From positions 1,893,618 to 1,957,617 of the forward strand of contig CACVBU010000681.1 in assembly GCA_902728285.1 (NCBI GenBank): 64,000 nt of DNA, in the 5' to 3' direction. Below, one piece after another: positions 35,601-44,823 of this stretch. The DNA is from Clytia hemisphaerica (taxonomy: Eukaryota > Cnidaria > Hydrozoa > Leptothecata > Clytiidae). Both the position numbers and the translations under genes were made by a program. Positions within the stretch are counted from its first letter, which is position 1. Each line of letters begins with the position of its first letter. The notes under the pieces were generated by a model. It made no database searches. It saw nothing but the letters and a program-made list of their open reading frames with translations, and was not told the DNA's origin.

Positions 35601-37037
35601 ACGCCTTCTTTTGGTAACCCAACTGGTACCCAATCAGCGGCCGATCGAATGGCGTATTTCAGACAAGCAGCAGAAGCAGAGAAGAAGAAGGTGGAAGAAA
35701 AGAAGGCGGCGGCGGAAGCGCGACAAAAGCAACAAGAAATGTTGAACGCTGTGATGAATGGAGAGGTCTCCATGGGTGGCACCAAGAAAGAGGAAGAAGA
35801 AAAAACACCAGCTACACGTAAAGAGAGTAATGAAGGGGGCGCCAAGAAAGGAGGATCTTCTGCGTAAGTTATCCATCACTTGTGCTGTTTATTTGATTAA
35901 GTAAAAATCTAAACAGCTACAAGTGACTTGCGCTCGTTTTATTCAGATTAGCTTTTTTACATTCCATAACTATATTCCATTTCAGGCCATGTAAGAGGCG
36001 CGAGAAAAAGAAGGTTACCCGTCGAACGATGTCCATCGGAAGCATCGTCCTCGATTGGGTGCAGGAAATGATCAAAGATTATCCAGTGGAAGTGACCAAC
36101 TTCTCCTCTAGTTGGAATAATGGCATGGCTTTCTGCGCACTCATTCACGCTTTCAATAAAGATGAGTTTGATTTTAGTGAGCTCAAACCGGAAAACAAAC
36201 GCTACAATTTTGATTTGGCATTCGACACAGGATAGTAAGTGTAATTCTTTTAGTATTTCATTGCTTTTGTTCTGCTGGCCTTTGGCCTCACCGTATCTGG
36301 ATAAGGTATCATTCGCCCATAAAGTAGCAAGACAGGCCTTTAACGGACGGATAATCTACAAACTAATCAAAGAACATAAGGAAGCCGTTTTCAAACTAGC
36401 TGCCCATAAGATTAAGAAGACGAATTAAAAGTGGGAATTCGATTTTAACTCAAACATTGTGAAAAATTTGTTCAACTTTATTGACGTCTGTTGAAGTCAA
36501 TGAGTTTAAATTTGGGCTATATAATTTTAAATTTGACAAATTTTTGAAAATCCACCCATGAGTTGTTTTTTCAACTTTGCTTTTTCATTATGTAACTATT
36601 TTCTAAAAAAAAAATTTATGATAATGCCCCACTCATAGATAACTCCATCAAAAGTTATTCGCACTTGTAATTTTACTGATAACTAATTTGAAAATGACTT
36701 AAAGTATCGTGACATTAAGACATCATACCAGATCTAGAAGGAATTGAAACTAAGAAACGTGTTATCACGCAAGAAAAAAGACCTAATTGTAATCAAGCAT
36801 CAAACTAAACCGTTGGTGGCTTCTAGAAAGAATTTCTTTTTAAAAAGATGTCCAGTAGAATTTTCCTGTTTATGTTTCAGTAAAGTGAAGAAGATTCCAA
36901 AGTTGTTGGACACAGATGATATGGTTGCTATGGCTCGTCCTGAACCCAGGAGTGTTCAAACCTACATTCAATGGATTTGGAGTGTTTACGGACCAACCTC
37001 TGGGTACGGGCCTACCCCACAAGAAGTACAAAAATGA
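11591..37037 (+). CDS. Smoothelin-like protein with C-terminal calponin-homology domain, 8 exons
   Basis: Coding exons are 11591-11633, 22454-22521, 32392-33207, 34229-34933, 35255-35322, 35543-35863, 35986-36234 and 36881-37037. All junctions are GT-AG and the phases fit, giving about 808 residues. Residues 21-66 (MTTLEEMEKREKEIK..., then LENAESLEERKQLRTELREL) match the N-terminal smoothelin helix motif. The middle is low-complexity, rich in Ser, Thr, Lys and Asn, with four S[FY]NKYT-like repeats and four TGLNRVG-like repeats. A charged helix lies near residues 600-640. Residues about 690-795 form a calponin-homology domain with NFSSSWNNGMAFCALIH and LLDTDDMV. Smoothelins are actin-associated cytoskeletal proteins; that role here is inferred. 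Met21 is an alternative start. Confidence 0.88.
13410..13569. mobile_element. Fold-back MITE, family 1 copy B (TA duplication)
   Basis: Same termini and arms as the copy at 5184-5362 (GACCTTTTTTCAAAGAGG, then ACCCTGTTGAATAATTATG), flanked by TA at 13408-13409 and 13570-13571. It is 160 bp long; the centre is shorter than in copy A. Non-coding. Confidence 0.9.
15696..15996. mobile_element. ACACCCC-family inverted-repeat element, copy 1
   Basis: The left end AACACCCCCTTCTCACAGAC is matched, inverted, by GAGTCTGTGGGAAG at the right. The interior repeats CAGTGGGG/CACTGGGG, GATTTCAATTCTTTTG and GGGACTAAAATTG. It is related to 16895-17190, 24744-24964 and 33612-33882. The right end is decayed. Confidence 0.6.
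16895..17190. mobile_element. ACACCCC-family inverted-repeat element, copy 2 (ends decayed)
   Basis: Interior closely follows copy 1: CCAGTGGGGTAAAAATAA, GGGGATTTCAATTCCTTTG, AGTGGGGACTAAAATTGG and GGACGATATTTT, in the same order. The terminal motif is degraded (CTTCCCCTCTCATAGACTTG on the left). Non-coding. Confidence 0.6.
17290..18950. other. Unassigned, relatively unique intronic stretch with small open frames
   Basis: On the plus strand 17618-18007 is open for 129 codons and ends with a hydrophobic segment (IIISSVTSAAFLVLALFHIF). On the minus strand 18597-18361 is open for 79 codons behind an acceptor-like TTTGTCCGACAAACAG and ends in a stop. I recognise neither and cannot find a matching partner exon. 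They may be chance or decayed coding sequence. Confidence 0.25.
19505..21230. mobile_element. Long-TIR element, Mutator-like signature (1726 bp, 9-bp TSD)
   Basis: Inverted arms of about 240 bp (19505-19742 and about 20992-21230) start GAGGCCCGGAAAACCCGAG. They repeat AACCCGAGTTAC four times, then TGACGTCATAA, then AACTCGAAA-type motifs. The element is flanked by an exact 9-bp duplication, CCATCACCA, at 19496-19504 and 21231-21239. Long TIRs with a 9-bp duplication are the signature of Mutator-like elements; no transposase is encoded, so this would be a non-autonomous copy. A second element is nested in its centre (20258-20616). Confidence 0.85.
20258..20616. mobile_element. Nested TIR element, Harbinger-like, copy 1 (TTA duplication)
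   Basis: Ends are GGCGAGACC and GGTCTCGCC, with inverted similarity continuing through TTTGTTGTTCTACGGGC. It is flanked by TTA at 20255-20257 and 20617-20619, the TWA type used by PIF/Harbinger elements. 359 bp, no ORF. It lies inside the long-TIR element and is therefore younger. A second copy is at 50153-50479. Confidence 0.8.
22454..22521 (+). CDS. Smoothelin-like exon 2
   Basis: Acceptor TTGTATTTTTCAG ends at 22453 and donor GTATGT begins at 22522. It encodes the first half of the smoothelin helix (KRVSKMTTLEEMEKREKEIK). The internal ATG at 22471 would serve as start if exon 1 is skipped. It ends in phase 0 and continues directly into LENAESLEE of exon 3. Confidence 0.85.
22645..22722 (-). 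other. tRNA-like relic (Phe-type anticodon loop)
   Basis: On the minus strand GTAGCAAATAGTAGAGCA resembles a D-arm with A box. It is followed by a CATGC/GCATG stem closing a 7-nt loop GTGAATG (anticodon GAA), and then AATTCGAATCTC in place of the B box. The acceptor stem and T-stem pair poorly, so this is at best a tRNA pseudogene or SINE head. Confidence 0.3.
23080..23337. mobile_element. G-run-capped element C (258 bp)
   Basis: Starts with an 11-G run, ends with an 8-C run, flanked by CTTCACT at 23073-23079 and 23338-23344. The interior repeats ATACCGT and CCCGTC motifs, including TTTTAAAATCCCGTTTTCCC and GGGCCAATCCCGTCACACCG. Clearly the same family as element D at 26377-26620. Confidence 0.9.
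23472..24532. mobile_element. TIR element, about 1.06 kb
   Basis: GCCTAACCTTTACCACGCC at the left is matched by GGCGTGGTAAAGGCTAAGGC at the right. No target-site duplication was clear. The interior has no long ORF; ACGTAAATTTACGGCC-like motifs recur near the right end. Confidence 0.6.
24744..24964. mobile_element. ACACCCC-family inverted-repeat element, copy 3
   Basis: Left end CACCCCTGTCTCA and right end TGACACAGGGGTG are inverted. The interior has CAGTGGATTTTCTC and TCTCACTGGGTGATATTTTG, echoing the CAGTGGGG motif of the other copies. CAGGGGTGT termini recall hAT elements, but no clean 8-bp duplication is visible. Confidence 0.7.
26377..26620. mobile_element. G-run-capped element D (244 bp)
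   Basis: Same family as element C: G-run start, TTCGAAATACCGTTTTCCC, GGGCCAATCC..TCACACCG, AAAGTACAAC and a terminal C run. It is flanked by GTTCAAG at 26370-26376 and 26621-26627. Non-coding. The apparent open frame across it is a by-product of the repeat. Confidence 0.9.
27868..28528. mobile_element. Motif-cluster element (CTGGAAA...CTGTTCT), 661 bp
   Basis: Ends AAATATCTGTTCTGA and its exact complement. Inside, the pair CTGGAAA, about 10 bases, CTGTTCT recurs roughly a dozen times. At 27981, 28021 and 28061 it forms a 40-bp tandem repeat; elsewhere the spacing is irregular and the filler unrelated. No target-site duplication could be fixed. Non-coding. Confidence 0.7.
29540..29637. mobile_element. 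Miniature TIR element, about 98 bp, AACGTT-rich
   Basis: Ends CCCAGACGGCACACAACGTC and the inverse ACGTTGTGTGCCAGCTGGG. The centre repeats ACAACGTC / AACGTT. Elements with CCCAGCNGGCACACAACGT ends are, from memory, widespread in invertebrate genomes. Confidence 0.75.
32392..33207 (+). CDS. Smoothelin-like exon 3 (largest)
   Basis: Acceptor CATTCCTTTTCAG, donor GTATGA; 816 bp, phase 0 at both ends. It completes the smoothelin helix (LENAESLEERKQLRTELREL) and then encodes a long Ser/Thr/Lys/Glu-rich, probably disordered segment ending GKALNKFGPQ. Confidence 0.9.
33612..33882. mobile_element. ACACCCC-family inverted-repeat element, copy 4, in intron 3
   Basis: The left end ACACTACTGTCTCACAGCCC (one substitution in the terminal motif) is matched by GTCTGTGACACAGGGGTGT on the right. 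Flanks TTTGAA and TTTGAG may be the duplication. CAGTGGGG-type motifs are repeated inside. The rest of intron 3 (33208-34228) is unremarkable. Confidence 0.7.
34229..34933 (+). CDS. Smoothelin-like exon 4
   Basis: Acceptor CATACAG, donor GTAAGT; 705 bp in phase 0. It encodes the S[FY]NKYT repeats (four) and the TGLNRVG-type repeats (four). The frame is open through the whole exon and continuous with exons 3 and 5. Confidence 0.88.
35255..35322 (+). CDS. Smoothelin-like exon 5 (68 bp)
   Basis: Acceptor CTCATTTAG, donor GTAAGT. It encodes SNSSSTTKRPVSSYGGGGRF and a few more residues, and leaves two bases for the next exon, which begins with G to complete Leu. Confidence 0.82.
35543..35863 (+). 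CDS. Smoothelin-like exon 6
   Basis: Acceptor TTTACACCAG, donor GTAAGT. It encodes a Pro-rich stretch followed by a charged Ala/Glu/Lys helix (AEAEKKKVEEKKAAAEARQK...). 321 bp, phase fits both neighbours. Confidence 0.88.
35986..36234 (+). CDS. Smoothelin-like exon 7 (first part of CH domain)
   Basis: Acceptor CCATTTCAG, donor GTAAGT. It encodes a basic linker and the first two thirds of the calponin-homology domain, including NFSSSWNNGMAFCALIHAF and NFDLAFDTG. It ends after two bases of a Tyr codon completed in exon 8. Confidence 0.92.
36881..37037 (+). CDS. Smoothelin-like exon 8 (end of CH domain, stop)
   Basis: Acceptor TTTATGTTTCAG. It encodes KVKKIPKLLDTDDMVAMA, then a YIQWIW helix, finishing the CH fold, and a short tail with TGA at 37035-37037. 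The preceding 646-bp intron contains a small open frame that is not needed for the protein. Confidence 0.9.
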
Positions 37038-37584
37038 AAACATAAAAAGTCTTTGTTAGAAAATATTTTGGAAAAGATGATGGATGGCAAAATTATCCAC
37101 AAATTTCTGAAAAAAATAGAGAGACTTATAGTGGAACTGACGGGTGCGACTGAATTTCCCAGAAGTTTTGATGGCTTGAGACCTCTACAATACAAACTGA
37201 ATACATGATAGATGAAACCTCATAAGTGAGCAAGGCTGAATAGACGACTTATAAATTATTTTTCTTCTTCGATTTCTTTCTGATACAATTTTTCTCACAT
37301 TTGTCTGGTTTGAAAAGCTTTTGATTTATACGAGAAAGAAATTTATTTCTAAGTAGAGTTTCGGTAAAACTAATTTGTTTATGAAGCACGGAGCAGAAAT
37401 CATACAAAGAACCAACTTTAACTTTTTCGTGTATATAATTATTTTATCCTCGATATTTCGTTGATGCTTTTTGTATATACATTCTTCTTCTAAATTTATT
37501 GTAAAATTATTGAATAACACTTTCCTTTCCCTTCTTATTAATTTTCCCAAAATTACAATAATTTTAGTTTTATGAATATACTTA

Positions 37585-37590
37585 AATAAA
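37585..37590 (+). terminator. Probable polyadenylation signal of smoothelin-like gene
   Basis: AATAAA about 550 bases after the stop codon, in an AT-rich 3' UTR; the first canonical hexamer I see downstream in this strand. Confidence 0.5.
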
Positions 37591-38782
37591 AAGTTTTATA
37601 CGATTTTATATTTGACAAAATTCTTATGTTGATCTGACTATGTTTATTTTGACTAATAGAGACGGAATAGAAAATTATTTAAGTTTGAGGAGATCGGATT
37701 TTTCTCATCTAAAAATTGCTTACGAAAGGGCTGACCCTTTTTCAATTACCCCTTTCCCCTTTATAACCTTTAGGTGACACCTTGCTGTCAGAAATGTCAT
37801 CATTCTCAAAGTGTGGATATTTTTAGGTGTCGAAATTTTTTTTATTTTGAAGCTGAATAAAAACTAGGACTTTACAGAAAATTTCATGCCAAGAGTTCTA
37901 TTATTTCAGGAGGTATTAACAATTGTTTCATCCCCTAACAGAAACAGCCTCCACCACCTCTGGTTATTCTCAACAAGGGGTTCGAATTATGCTGACTCCT
38001 GGTGACCTGGTGAATAGCCGGCATAAATTTTTTAATTCATTTTAACGCTCTCATGGCTCGAACTAATTACTTTAGAAAATATGTTTCTGTTACAACAATC
38101 AAAATATCGTCAAAATAGATATAGGATATTTCTCTCTCTGGTTTTAAAAATGGATGAATATTTTTGAAGGCTGGACAAAAATTTAGACAATTTAAGTTTG
38201 AAATTTGTCATCTCTATGTCTTTAAGCCGCAGGAAAGTTGAAAATTTTAGATTTTATCAGATGATAAAAGGTGATGCAGTTTTGAAAATTTTGGCTGAAA
38301 AACCAGATCACAAATCATTTGAGGTCTGTTTCAATTTTCTTGAAAAGTTTCATAAATCAAATAATTTTATTAATCTCTTGTCATTCAAATCTTTAATTCA
38401 AATTTAATGAAATTTAAAGATCTCTGATACAAATCAAACTTACTAATCAAGTGAAAGCAATCACGCAATTTTTTTTCGAAATTCGCGTATTCGTTCACGC
38501 TAATTTTTCTTGAGCAAATTTTTCTTCGCCCAAAAAATACAATCATCATGGTCGAAATATCGGGATAACTCGTTAACTCAGTTTTTTCCATAACTCGGGT
38601 TTTTAACTCGGAAAAACAAATTGGGAATTTTGGGTCTTGCTGGGGGACCTTCAAATAAGCCCAAAAAGATCTCGTCCCACTTTTTAAGTTATGGGAAGAC
38701 ACCTGCACCGTAGACTTACACGCTAGGATAATTCGACGTTCTACTTATTCGATATTGATATTTGATAATATTGTATGTCAGT
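37591..38782. other. Intergenic, no gene seen
   Basis: AT-rich. Around 38540-38640 there is CAATCATCATGGTCGAAAT followed by TAACTCGGGTTTTTAACTCG, a fragment that echoes both the element at 38783 and the AACTCG motif of the long-TIR element at 19505. No other feature. Confidence 0.5.
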
Positions 38783-39122
38783 ACAATCATGGTCGAAATA
38801 GAATGAGAATTTCGGTTATTTTAACGTTTTTCAAGATTTAAAGTTCTGGCGATAAAGTCGATTTGGGCTCTCTTTAACTTAATCGAATATTTCAATTTGG
38901 GAGGGGTTGGCAGACTTCCAGGCTATATTCTGAGCCTTATTGGACTATTTTTGAACTTTTGGATCCTGAGATCCTAACGTCCTAAGTCTTAAGCCTAGTG
39001 TTAAAACTCAGAGTTAAAACTCTAACCTTCAAACCTACTTTAGAGCACTTACAAATCGATTGTGGTTTCAAAACTTCCCGGTGGATTTCTCTTTTTTCTC
39101 AAATATTACGACCATGATTGTA
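38783..39122. mobile_element. Small TIR element (ACAATCATGGTCG ends)
   Basis: ACAATCATGGTCGAAAT at the left is inverted as ATTACGACCATGATTGTA at the right, about 340 bp apart. No ORF. Target duplication not resolved. Confidence 0.6.
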
Positions 39123-39223
39123 GTTTCAACAAGAAAGTCTCATAAACTACGCTCTGCGGCTCTGCCATTCGATACGCTCCCGGATACGCTTCATAATTCG
39201 GTGAAAATCCAATTCCCCTCGAA

Positions 39224-40308
39224 GAGGCCCCCCCAGTCGACCCTCAATTCACGTATTAACGCACAAAATTTTGCCAATTCACGTATTCACGCGCGAAAAA
39301 AACCATTTTCACGTTCACGCCAATTTTGCTTTTACATCTTTGGTTAAAACGATTGTGACCTTATTGGGCTAAATATGACCTTTTTATGGTTTCTTTAAGC
39401 AGTTTGACCTATTCTTATGCCAAACATCTTCGCCAATATGAAGTTTTCTTTTGTAAAATTTTCGCCTTTTATGACTGAAAAACGGCCTTATACGCTATTG
39501 TTAGTCAAGTATGCCTTGTTTGCGAACAATGTACCTGCTGTACCCGGTGTGGCGTTCCAAGAGTTTCGCCAAATAGAAAACTTTTAAGATTTAGAATGCC
39601 TAGATTGCTTGAAAACGCATCATGTACATCTATCTATTAGAATAACTTTTTAATGGTTCGATTCTGCATGTATACAAGATGTTTTAGAACTACCCTGAAC
39701 TACCTACTTTGCAAATTATTGAAGGAGCAAAAATCCTCTAAGTCTCTAAGTTAACGCAGTATCATTTTGTGTATTGTATCGTAGTAACAATATAAGTGAC
39801 TACGGAGAGACGACCATTACTAAACGCTGACGGAGAAAATTTTCTCTAGACTCTTTTGTTTTGGCTAAAGACGCTCTCGTTGGAGCAGTATTTGCATCAC
39901 AAAAATTGTCATTAAAAATGAAAAAATACGCCCTCAAAAAAATAACGATAAAATTTGTTTAGATATGTTTGAGAATTTTAATTTTATAAAGTTTTGATTA
40001 TTTTGAATGACTTTACCATGACAATAAGTTAATCCAAGACTATGCGACGAAGCGAGCAAGAAAACTTTAGAGATTTAGGTATTTATAGGTCTTAGATAGG
40101 TTTTTAGAGTTTCCTTGTGTTTTAGACAATGATTTGCTTTTCACGTTCACGCTAAAAATCTTGATTCACGAATTCACGGTGGAAAAATCTTATTTTCACG
40201 TTCACGCTAATAAATCAATTCACGTATTCACGTGCTAAAAAAGTCCAATTCACGTATTCACGTCAGAAAGAAGGCTCATTCACGTGTCACGCCAGCCCCT
40301 GGGGGAGC
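39224..40308. mobile_element. G-run-capped element E (C-run left, G-run right, about 1.09 kb)
   Basis: Ends GGCCCCCCCAG and CTGGGGGAGCC are inverted. CCCCTCGAA occurs directly at 39215-39223 and 40309-40317. About 17 copies of TTCACG / TCACGTATTCACG are concentrated in the outer 100-180 bp at each side, while the centre (39.35-40.13 kb) is unrelated AT-rich sequence without an ORF. Boundaries are uncertain by a few bases. Confidence 0.7.
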
Positions 40309-40802
40309 CCCCTCGAAAGTCGAATTAGAGAGCGTCAACTGAAAAGTCCTTTTGAAGTTGAAATGTTGAAAGGATAGGATTAATTTTCCTGATTTTCAGA
40401 GTCCAATCCAAAGTATTTGTTCTTCGTGCTGCGCAATCCGGAGCCAGGAACAGCGGAAGTTCAGCTGGTTTCAGCCTGAAAATATTCGTAGATCCGTAAA
40501 TCGGATACTGTCAAATCATAATATCCGAAAGAAAGGTTCGTATACTGGTATATAACATCAAAATCGCTTTTAGTCATTCTATGGTATATTTCCCGCCTAA
40601 ACCCGACTGTACTAGCTGTGAAAAACACGTTGGAAAACGTTTATAAACACTGATAAACAACGAAAAATTAGCTGGGTCATGGGTGAGCTTTCATGTTTGT
40701 TATTTTAGATTTTAGTATTTTGTGAGTTAATGGCAAAAGTTTAGTTCCAGACTATTAATTTGTTATTTTCTTCTTTTAAATTTTTGTACATGCATGCCCA
40801 GA

Positions 40803-42153
40803 CAGTGGGTTGGCAGGCGATATCATCCACCAGCATGCAAAGTGAAATTTTTCAATCTGCGGACCTAGACAGACCTAGATGGGGGTTCGGTTATTATTAG
40901 TTAGGGTTAGGGTTGGAGCTCGAAAGTCACAATAAAAGGCCGAAGGCCTTTTAGGGACATCCGTACCCTGAGACCTAACTTAGAATCCCGTAGGGCAGGG
41001 ATCCTTTTAGGGGCACCGGTATTTCTATTTCTATTTCTGTGTCTCGTTGGCGCAAGCGGTAAGGCATTGGGTTTGAAAATCAAGGTTGCTTGCATTTGCT
41101 TAGGGAGGTCGAGGCTCGCGCCTGCGGCACCGGCAGTAACAAAAGCAGGACTTTTGAAAAAAAATCTTCAAACTTACATAAATCCAGGAAGGAAAAGTTT
41201 TCTAGCACAAATTCTTTTTCCAACTTCATGAGAATTTATTCAGCTTTCATTTGCAAAAGAAATTATCAAGATATGTCTTTTCGTTCTTTCAAAATTTGAA
41301 AATGAGTACTCGCGGGTGCGCTTTTTCAAACGTCTTGTTCACGGCACTTTTTTACCGGGGGTTACTAAAATAAAAAGCGCTAGCCACACAAGTCAGCTAT
41401 CGGCCTAAATTTTTTTACATTTTCCCCGTAATAGTTTAGCTTTCGAAACGTACCACGTTGGCTGACTAGAGTGTTAATACTTTTTTCAGGAAGTTAAAAT
41501 AAGCACTTAAACTGCAAATATTTCCATTAAATTTACAATATTTTTCAACCAACGTTAGCTATTATTTTAACAAGATATATAAATGCTTTTTCTTTCGAAA
41601 TCTGAAAAAATCTTTAATCAAATAGATTCGGGTGGAAAGCGCTAAGGGAAAGTTAATGGTATGGTGACCCCCGTCTGTAGCTTGCGCTACGGAAAAACCC
41701 ACTCGCCCCAAACTTCTCACAAGGATTTTTTTTGTGAAACACTTTTGATTTCAGTGCCGTGAAGAGGTTACAAGATGGTGGGAGGTTTTTGCACAGAAAT
41801 CTTCAAAAAATGGAACTTCAAAATGGAATATCTGGAAAACTACTAAAGGTTTTAAAGATGAGTGACCCCTGATTTTTTTTCTGAGGATAAGGGCTTTTTA
41901 TTAAACTTGGTTTGACATTTTGCAAATCAGTTTGAAATTTCGACTGACCACCCTAATTTGGTGGTTCGAGCCCCGGGGTCGGCGGAGACCTATTTATTTC
42001 ACCGGTATGGGCAAATTTCAGAAAAATACCTAGAAAACAGTTAGAAACACTAGAGAAAGACAGAAAATCAGGATAGACGATAGGAAAGTAGAAAAAAGGG
42101 GGAAAATAAGAGAGGATGCATCCTGGTGGATGATATCGTTTGCCAACCCACCC
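40803..42153. mobile_element. TIR element, 1.35 kb, containing a tRNA-like segment
   Basis: Terminal repeats of about 36 bp: CAGTGGGTTGGCAGGCGATA and then TCATCCACCAGCATGC on the left, matched inverted at 42117-42153 with a few mismatches. No transposase frame. It encloses (TTAGGG)2 near 40905, a tRNA-Ser-like segment at 41039-41130 and a good RNA polymerase III B-box match (GGTTCGAGCCC) near 41962. No clear target duplication. Confidence 0.7.
41039..41130 (+). other. tRNA-Ser(TGA)-like segment, probably SINE head or pseudogene
   Basis: A 92-nt segment. The putative acceptor arms GTGTCTC and GCGGCAC pair at six of seven positions. TGGCGCAAGCGGTAAGGC is a good A box and D-arm. The loop TTTGAAA carries TGA with a mostly paired stem. 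A long variable region fits the serine class. The T-arm is damaged (GGTCGAGGCTC instead of GGTTCGANNCC), so a functional tRNA is unlikely. Confidence 0.45.
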
Positions 42154-42649
42154 GTTGTCAATTGAATGAATATTGTACGCTGAATCAAAATTGAATACAA
42201 TAAAAAATCATTGAATAAATACACCTTTCTCGTAATTTGTAAAACTAAATGTCAGTGAGGCCAAGTTTGAAATTATTCTCTATTAGAAAAATGGTTAAAA
42301 ACAGTCAAAACGCACAATAGAGGCCATTCCAAAATTTGTCTGTAACAGGGGGCGGACGACACAGGATTTCCAAGCAAGGGCAAAAGTTTTCACCAAAATT
42401 CGAAATTTCCAAGGCGAGAGAAGAAAATGTATGAATTTTTAATTGAATTAAGAAATGCATAAAAGAGTGGAATTTCCGATGCATTTTGCAAAAGTAGCTA
42501 CAGGACATGGATTTTCATCGGAATTTCTGACCACCACTGGAAAAGAAAAATTATTTCCGAGGCTAGATAAAATTGAAAAATGCACGTCGTCCGACAGGGG
42601 TAACAAAAATTTTCTGGTATGTCCCAATTTACCTTATATATACCTCCTG

Positions 42650-43255
42650 AGTTTGTCTTTGTTATGCTAAAATATAAAATCCATAAGTAATAAACCTCCT
42701 TTAGCTTTATCTCAATAAATCTGGTTGAAAACCTTCTGTCAGGTTTCATTCGGTACGTTTTTTATCCACGTGGTGAACCGGTTTCCCCGATTTCCCAATA
42801 ATAAAAAAATTGAAACTTTCCCAGGGGCAAAAATGGGGGTACCGTCAAAAAATTACCGTATTCTAACGCTAATATAATCAAGATAGGAAACAAATATTAA
42901 ATTTGATTCTTTTTTTGTTCGTACAGTATTTCTAAATTTCACGATAAAAAGAATATTTACAAATTATTTTCTTTAACAGGCCTCGAATCAACATTGACAT
43001 ATTTAATGATGTCATAATTAATGCCGTGCATATTTTGTTACACTGTGCATATTTTGTCAACATCCTTTTCATTGGATAAATACCACTAAAATATACAAGA
43101 TAAGTAAAGATAAATTTATCACCCGCAAGCACGGCTTAGCTAAGCGACCTCTCTTATTCATTATCTAAGAATTGAAGCGGGCAGAGATTACCGCGCGGGT
43201 TGATAGCGGACAAAGGTTATTTGAAGATATTTTCAGTTATAATCCAAGGTAGAAT
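42650..43255. repeat. Local duplication, copy 1 (copy 2 at about 46080-47420)
   Basis: Shared, diverged blocks in the same order include AGTAATAAACCTC, ACCGGTTT.CCCGATT-like, GATAGG.AACAAATATTAA, CTCTTATTCATTAT..AA and TTTCAGTT.TAAT....AAGGTAGAAT. Copy 1 is interrupted at AGGTAGAAT by the fold-back element 43256-44823 and resumes at 44833. Copy 2 is interrupted by the element 46897-47411. Non-coding. Confidence 0.75.
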
Positions 43256-44823
43256 GAGTGTGATTTTTTTCGTGCCTTCGTGCCTTTTGAAAAAAAGTTT
43301 GTGCCTTTGAAAAAAAAGTTCGTGCCTTTGAAAAAAAAGTTCGTGCCTTTTGAAAAAAAGTTTGTGCCTTTCGAAAAAAAATTTGTGCCTTTGAAAAAAA
43401 AGTTTGTGCCTTTCGAAAAAAAGTTCGTGCCTTTTGAAAAAAAGTTCGTGCCTTTCGAAAAAAAGTTCGTGCCTTTCGAAAAAAAGTTCGTGCCTTTTGA
43501 AAAAAAGTTCGTGCCTTTGAAAAAAAAGTTCGTGCCCTTTGAAAAAAGTTCGTGCCTTTTGAAAAAAGTTCGTGCCTTTTGAAAAAAGTTCGTGCCTTTC
43601 GAAAAAATTTGTGCCTTTTGAAAAAAGTTCGTGCCTTTCAAAAAAAGTTTGTGCCTTTCGAAAAAAAGTTCGTGCCTTTTGAAAAAAAGTTTGTGCCTTT
43701 CAAAAAAAAGTTTGTGCCTTTCGAAAAAAAGTTCGTGCCTTTTGAAAATAGTTAATGACAAAAAAAATAACCAGAAGCTTCACGAGGTTAAAAAACTTAG
43801 AAGAGTGGTGATTTAAACTACATACACTTTTCTATCAGAACGCCTTTAATTTAAAGTTTAAATCATATAAGTAGTTTTGGCGAGCAGGGTATACTTATTT
43901 TTTTAAACAAATTTCAGCTGCTTTTTGTCTTTGAAATTCATAATTCATAAAAACCCGGGGGGGGGGCACTCGATTTCGAAACGACGGTATGTGCCGCGCA
44001 AAATCTGCTTTTCAAAATCGTACCCTTACAGTGCAGTTCAATATGGTTTAAAAGGTTCCCTTTCAGTGCTGCAGTGCAATCTCACAGAAACACACCCTTA
44101 CAGTGCTGACAATGCAATTTGGGATGCCGAAAAACCACACCCTTAAGCGCGGCACATGACGTAGGCCAGATTATATAAGTGCCCCCCCCCCGGATAAAAA
44201 TTCATAACTAACTTTTGATTATTAGAAAAATAATTACATGAATTACACAAATGAGAAAAAAAAGAAGACATTGCATATTAACGAATGCGCTTTCGAATGT
44301 TTATTTCAAGATTCGAATGTTTTGTTTTGAAAAGACAGGAAAGACAAAAAAGGATATACATGAATTGTCGAGTTTGAGAAGTAAACAAACGCGTGCAAAT
44401 TAGCGCGGATGCAAAGAAGAAGTGAAAGAACTAGTAGACGATGCTATCGTCCGTATAATATACTATTTTAATACAATGATTTAACATAGTTTGTTTATTA
44501 TAAAACGTAATATGTTGAGTCTGTGTGCAAAAGGGACCAACTTTTTTTTCAAAGGCACGAACTTTTTTCAAAGGCACAAACTTTTTTCCAAAGGCACGAA
44601 CTTTTTTCAAAAGGCACTAACTTTTTTCAAAAGGCACGAACTTTTTTCAAAAGGCACAAACTTTTTTTCGAAAGGCACGAACTTTTTTTCGAAAGGCACA
44701 AACTTTTTTCAAAAGGCACAAACTTTTTTTTCAAAGGCTCGAACTTTTTTTCAAAGGCACGAACTTTTTTTCAAAAGGCACGAAGGGCACGAAGGCACGC
44801 AAGGCACGAAAAAAATCACACTC
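43256..44823. mobile_element. Fold-back element with tandem-repeat arms (1568 bp, 9-bp TSD)
   Basis: The outermost bases GAGTGTGATTTTTTTCG are inverted at the right end. The left arm (to about 43745) is some 25 copies of a 19-20 bp unit GTGCCTTTYGAAAAAAAGTT; the right arm (about 44535-44805) holds about 13 copies in the opposite orientation. A perfect 9-bp duplication AGGTAGAAT flanks it (43247-43255 and 44824-44832). Long arms plus 9 bp suggest a Mutator-like or Foldback-type element. It hosts element F. Long frames in both arms only translate the repeat and are not genes. Confidence 0.88.
43954..44193. mobile_element. G-run-capped element F (240 bp), nested in fold-back element
   Basis: Starts CCCGGGGGGGGGGCAC and ends GTGCCCCCCCCCCGG, flanked by ATAAAAA at 43947-43953 and 44194-44200. 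The interior has ACCCTTACAGTGC and related motifs. No ORF. Confidence 0.88.

Noticed and set aside
36309..36428. Open frame inside the intron between the two CH-domain exons
   Set aside because: The CH domain is complete without it, and it lacks convincing splice sites in the needed phase.
43237..43816. Long open frames on both strands encoding FFSKGTN-like or KKFVPFE-like repeats
   Set aside because: They are translations of a 20-bp DNA tandem repeat in the arm of a fold-back element, open in several frames at once.
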